The notes under the pieces were generated by a model, which ran no database searches, was not told the DNA's origin, and saw only the letters and a list, made by a program, of their open reading frames with translations. From Acholeplasmatales bacterium DTU056 (GTDB taxonomy: Bacteria; Bacillota_I; Bacilli_A; ML615J-28; CAG-698): a stretch of 15,866 bases of DNA. Both the position numbers and the translations under genes were made by a program. Positions within the stretch are counted from its first letter, which is position 1; each line of letters starts with the position of its first letter. Shown here one piece after another: positions 14,384 through 15,866 of the stretch. The stretch covers positions 1,158 through 17,023 of the forward strand of contig LFRX01000026.1 of NCBI GenBank assembly GCA_001512985.1, given 5' to 3'.

Positions 14384-15105
14384 AACAAAATGATAAATAT
14401 TATGTAGGCCATCGTGGAAGTCGTGGTGTAGGAGTAGAAAATACTATTGAAGCTTTTTTAGAGGGAATAAGAAGATCATATCAAGCTTTAGAGTGTGATG
14501 TAAGAGTATCTAAAGATTTGCAATTTATTATTTTTCATGATCCTGATTTGAAACGCCTTGCACTTAGAGATGAGATTGTAGAAAATATGACACTAGAAGA
14601 ATTAAAAAGCATTGTTTTGACTCAGAAAATAGGGGAACGAGTTTTAAGCGGAAAAATTCCTACATTACAAGAATACTTAGAACTTTGCAAAAAATATCAA
14701 GTGACTCCATTAATTGAGTTAAAATGGAGTACAGGTATTAATAATAATGATTGTACAAATGTTGATAAATTAATTAAATTAATCGAAGAACATGATGCAT
14801 TAGATCAAGCGATTATTTTAACATCGATGACTAATGTTTTACAATACTTAAGAAATTACTATCCAAATCTTCAATTACAACTTTTACTTGGTGCCAGCCA
14901 ACCTTTAAATAATACTAATTTAGAGTTTGCTTTTTATAATAATATTTCGCTTGATTTACATTATTCTTTAGTTACTCAAGAAATAATCAATCTTGCTCAT
15001 CAAAATAATGTATTAGTAAATTGCTGGTCAGTAAATGATGAAGGATTAGCACAAAAATTTGCTAAAATGGGGATTGATATGATAACTACTGATGATTTAC
15101 GATAA
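14380..15105 (+). CDS. Glycerophosphodiester phosphodiesterase (GDPD, UgpQ-like)
   Basis: This enzyme hydrolyses glycerophosphodiesters from phospholipid turnover to sn-glycerol-3-phosphate and an alcohol. The 241-residue TIM barrel has no signal peptide, so it is cytoplasmic like UgpQ and YqiK. Active-site residues: His11-Arg12 in GHRGSRG, Glu20 in VENT, Glu38 and Asp40 in ECDVRVSKD (metal ligands with the Glu of PLIELKW), and His53-Asp54 in FHDPDL. The C-terminal barrel motif VNCWSVNDEG is also standard. Its ATG overlaps the YolD-like stop (ATGA) with AGAGGAG just upstream, making it the last gene of the polymerase operon, an unusual partner. Its last codon and stop lie within the terminator stem shared with the convergent gene. 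Confidence 0.92.
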   Translation: MKQNDKYYVGHRGSRGVGVENTIEAFLEGIRRSYQALECDVRVSKDLQFIIFHDPDLKRLALRDEIVENMTLEELKSIVLTQKIGERVLSGKIPTLQEYLELCKKYQVTPLIELKWSTGINNNDCTNVDKLIKLIEEHDALDQAIILTSMTNVLQYLRNYYPNLQLQLLLGASQPLNNTNLEFAFYNNISLDLHYSLVTQEIINLAHQNNVLVNCWSVNDEGLAQKFAKMGIDMITTDDLR

Positions 15106-15137
15106 AAGAGCCAAAATTGGCTCTTTTATCGTTTTTT
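15100..15137 (+). terminator. Shared terminator hairpin between convergent genes
   Basis: A perfect 13-bp stem CGATAAAAGAGCC/GGCTCTTTTATCG (15100-15112, 15119-15131) has six T's on the plus-strand side. Both flanking genes end within it. On the minus strand there is no T run after the full stem, so termination there would rely on the TTTT inside the stem or on another site. Confidence 0.92.
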
Positions 15138-15866
15138 AATAATGAAATTATCTTCTAATAGGACCCAGTTTTGTGGGAAAGGAAAGCCTAATTTCCAGTA
15201 ACTAATACCACGAAGGTTTAATTCTTTAACTAAATCAAACTTGGCTTGAATGGAACGAACATCTTCGAACCATACGATATGTTCATTTTTATTATTATCA
15301 TAATAATTGAAATATGGGGCTTGTTGGGAATAGTCATAGTTAATTGTTGCACCAACATTTCTAGCTAAATCAACTGCTCCAAGAGGGCTTAAAGTCGTGG
15401 CATATGTTCCTTCTGTATATGGTAAAGTCCAATCATAACCGTATAAGTTTTGACCAAGCATAATTTTATTACTTGGGATTACGGTTAGGGCATATTCAAT
15501 AACTTTGCGGACTTCAGGAAGTGGTGAGACAGGCATTGGTGGTCCAGCCACATAACCCCATTCATATGTCATTATCACTACAAAATCCGCAATCTGCCCA
15601 ATACTGGCATAGTCATGGGCTTCATACCACTCGCCGACTTGGGTAGCACTAATTTTTGGGGCTAATGCTACTGACATTAATAAATCATTTTGGTTTAAAC
15701 GTGTTTTAGCTTTTTGTAAGAAAGTTAAATAATTAGTTCGTAAATATGGTGGAATAAATTCTAAATCAAAATGAACATCAGTTACTAATAAGTTTTTAGC
15801 CTTGGTGATAATTTCTGAAATTAATTTATCTTGTAAAGAAGGATTAGTCAATATCACTTCTGCTAG
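15126..15866 (-). CDS. GH18 glycosidase, SleL/YaaH-like (N-terminal part outside window)
   Basis: The minus-strand frame is open to the window edge (Leu-Ala-Glu precede the GTG at 15857), so the gene starts beyond 15866. The 246 visible residues are the C-terminal two-thirds of a GH18 catalytic barrel. FDLEFIPP carries the catalytic Asp-x-Glu (SleL/YaaH proteins have a similar IDFEYIPP), MTYEWGYVAGPPMPVSPL and IMLGQNLYGYDWTLPY are highly typical of the SleL/YaaH/YdhD branch, and GISYWKLGFPFPQNW ends the barrel. SleL-type enzymes are N-acetylglucosaminidases acting on spore cortex peptidoglycan; relatives act on cell wall or chitin. LysM repeats, if any, would lie in the missing N-terminus. 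Whether the organism sporulates cannot be judged from this window. Confidence 0.88.
   Translation of the reverse strand, partial: LAEVILTNPSLQDKLISEIITKAKNLLVTDVHFDLEFIPPYLRTNYLTFLQKAKTRLNQNDLLMSVALAPKISATQVGEWYEAHDYASIGQIADFVVIMTYEWGYVAGPPMPVSPLPEVRKVIEYALTVIPSNKIMLGQNLYGYDWTLPYTEGTYATTLSPLGAVDLARNVGATINYDYSQQAPYFNYYDNNKNEHIVWFEDVRSIQAKFDLVKELNLRGISYWKLGFPFPQNWVLLEDNFIIKKR

Overview
This is a very AT-rich window from a low-GC Gram-positive-type bacterium. Supporting signs are Shine-Dalgarno sites of the AGGAGG type, lipobox lipoproteins, sigma-A promoters with TGn extended -10 boxes, and a UvrX/YolD pair. TGA is used as a real stop (912, 3007, 10032, 14383), so this is not the Mycoplasma code. 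The best guess is Bacillota near Acholeplasma/Izemoplasma/Haloplasma or Erysipelotrichia; the exact lineage cannot be fixed from this window. No tRNA, rRNA, CRISPR array or complete mobile element is visible.

Layout. (1) 1-977: 3' part of a lipoprotein gene of unknown function, with its terminator. (2) 996-4832: a complete ferric-siderophore importer (permease, permease, ATPase, lipoprotein receptor; yclNOPQ/fatDC-type order) behind one strong promoter whose start region carries a perfect 16-bp palindrome, a likely metalloregulator operator. (3) 4907-6961: a monocistronic lipid-anchored gamma-glutamyltransferase-family enzyme with a cre-like box at its transcription start and substitutions in the glutamate-binding pocket. 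(4) 6984-7212: the decayed C-terminal end of a membrane-anchored surface protein that still has its terminator. (5) 7228-8054: cutC alone. (6) 8098-10105: a Ro60-like (TROVE-like plus vWA, DUF2828-type) protein, preceded by a strongly structured RNA of about 165 nt made of two related modules, and followed by a small HTH protein. (7) 10164-11320: D-lactate dehydrogenase. (8) 11338-12716: an ArsB/NhaD-type ion transporter. (9) 12771-15137: an operon of a UvrX-type lesion-bypass polymerase, a YolD-like protein and a glycerophosphodiesterase. (10) 15126-15866, minus strand: 3' part of a GH18 SleL/YaaH-like glycosidase, converging on the phosphodiesterase.

Most of the window is ordinary housekeeping and transport, in short units each closed by a clear hairpin-T-run terminator. 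The part most likely to be an undescribed system is the RNA - Ro-like protein - HTH cassette at 8098-10105. Its RNA contains two tandem stem modules whose 9-bp stems differ by two compensated base pairs, and the second module folds into a compact perfect three-way junction. The arrangement recalls Ro60 with its Y RNAs, but the RNA does not resemble any Y RNA I know. The altered GGT-family enzyme and the palindromic operator are secondary points of interest.
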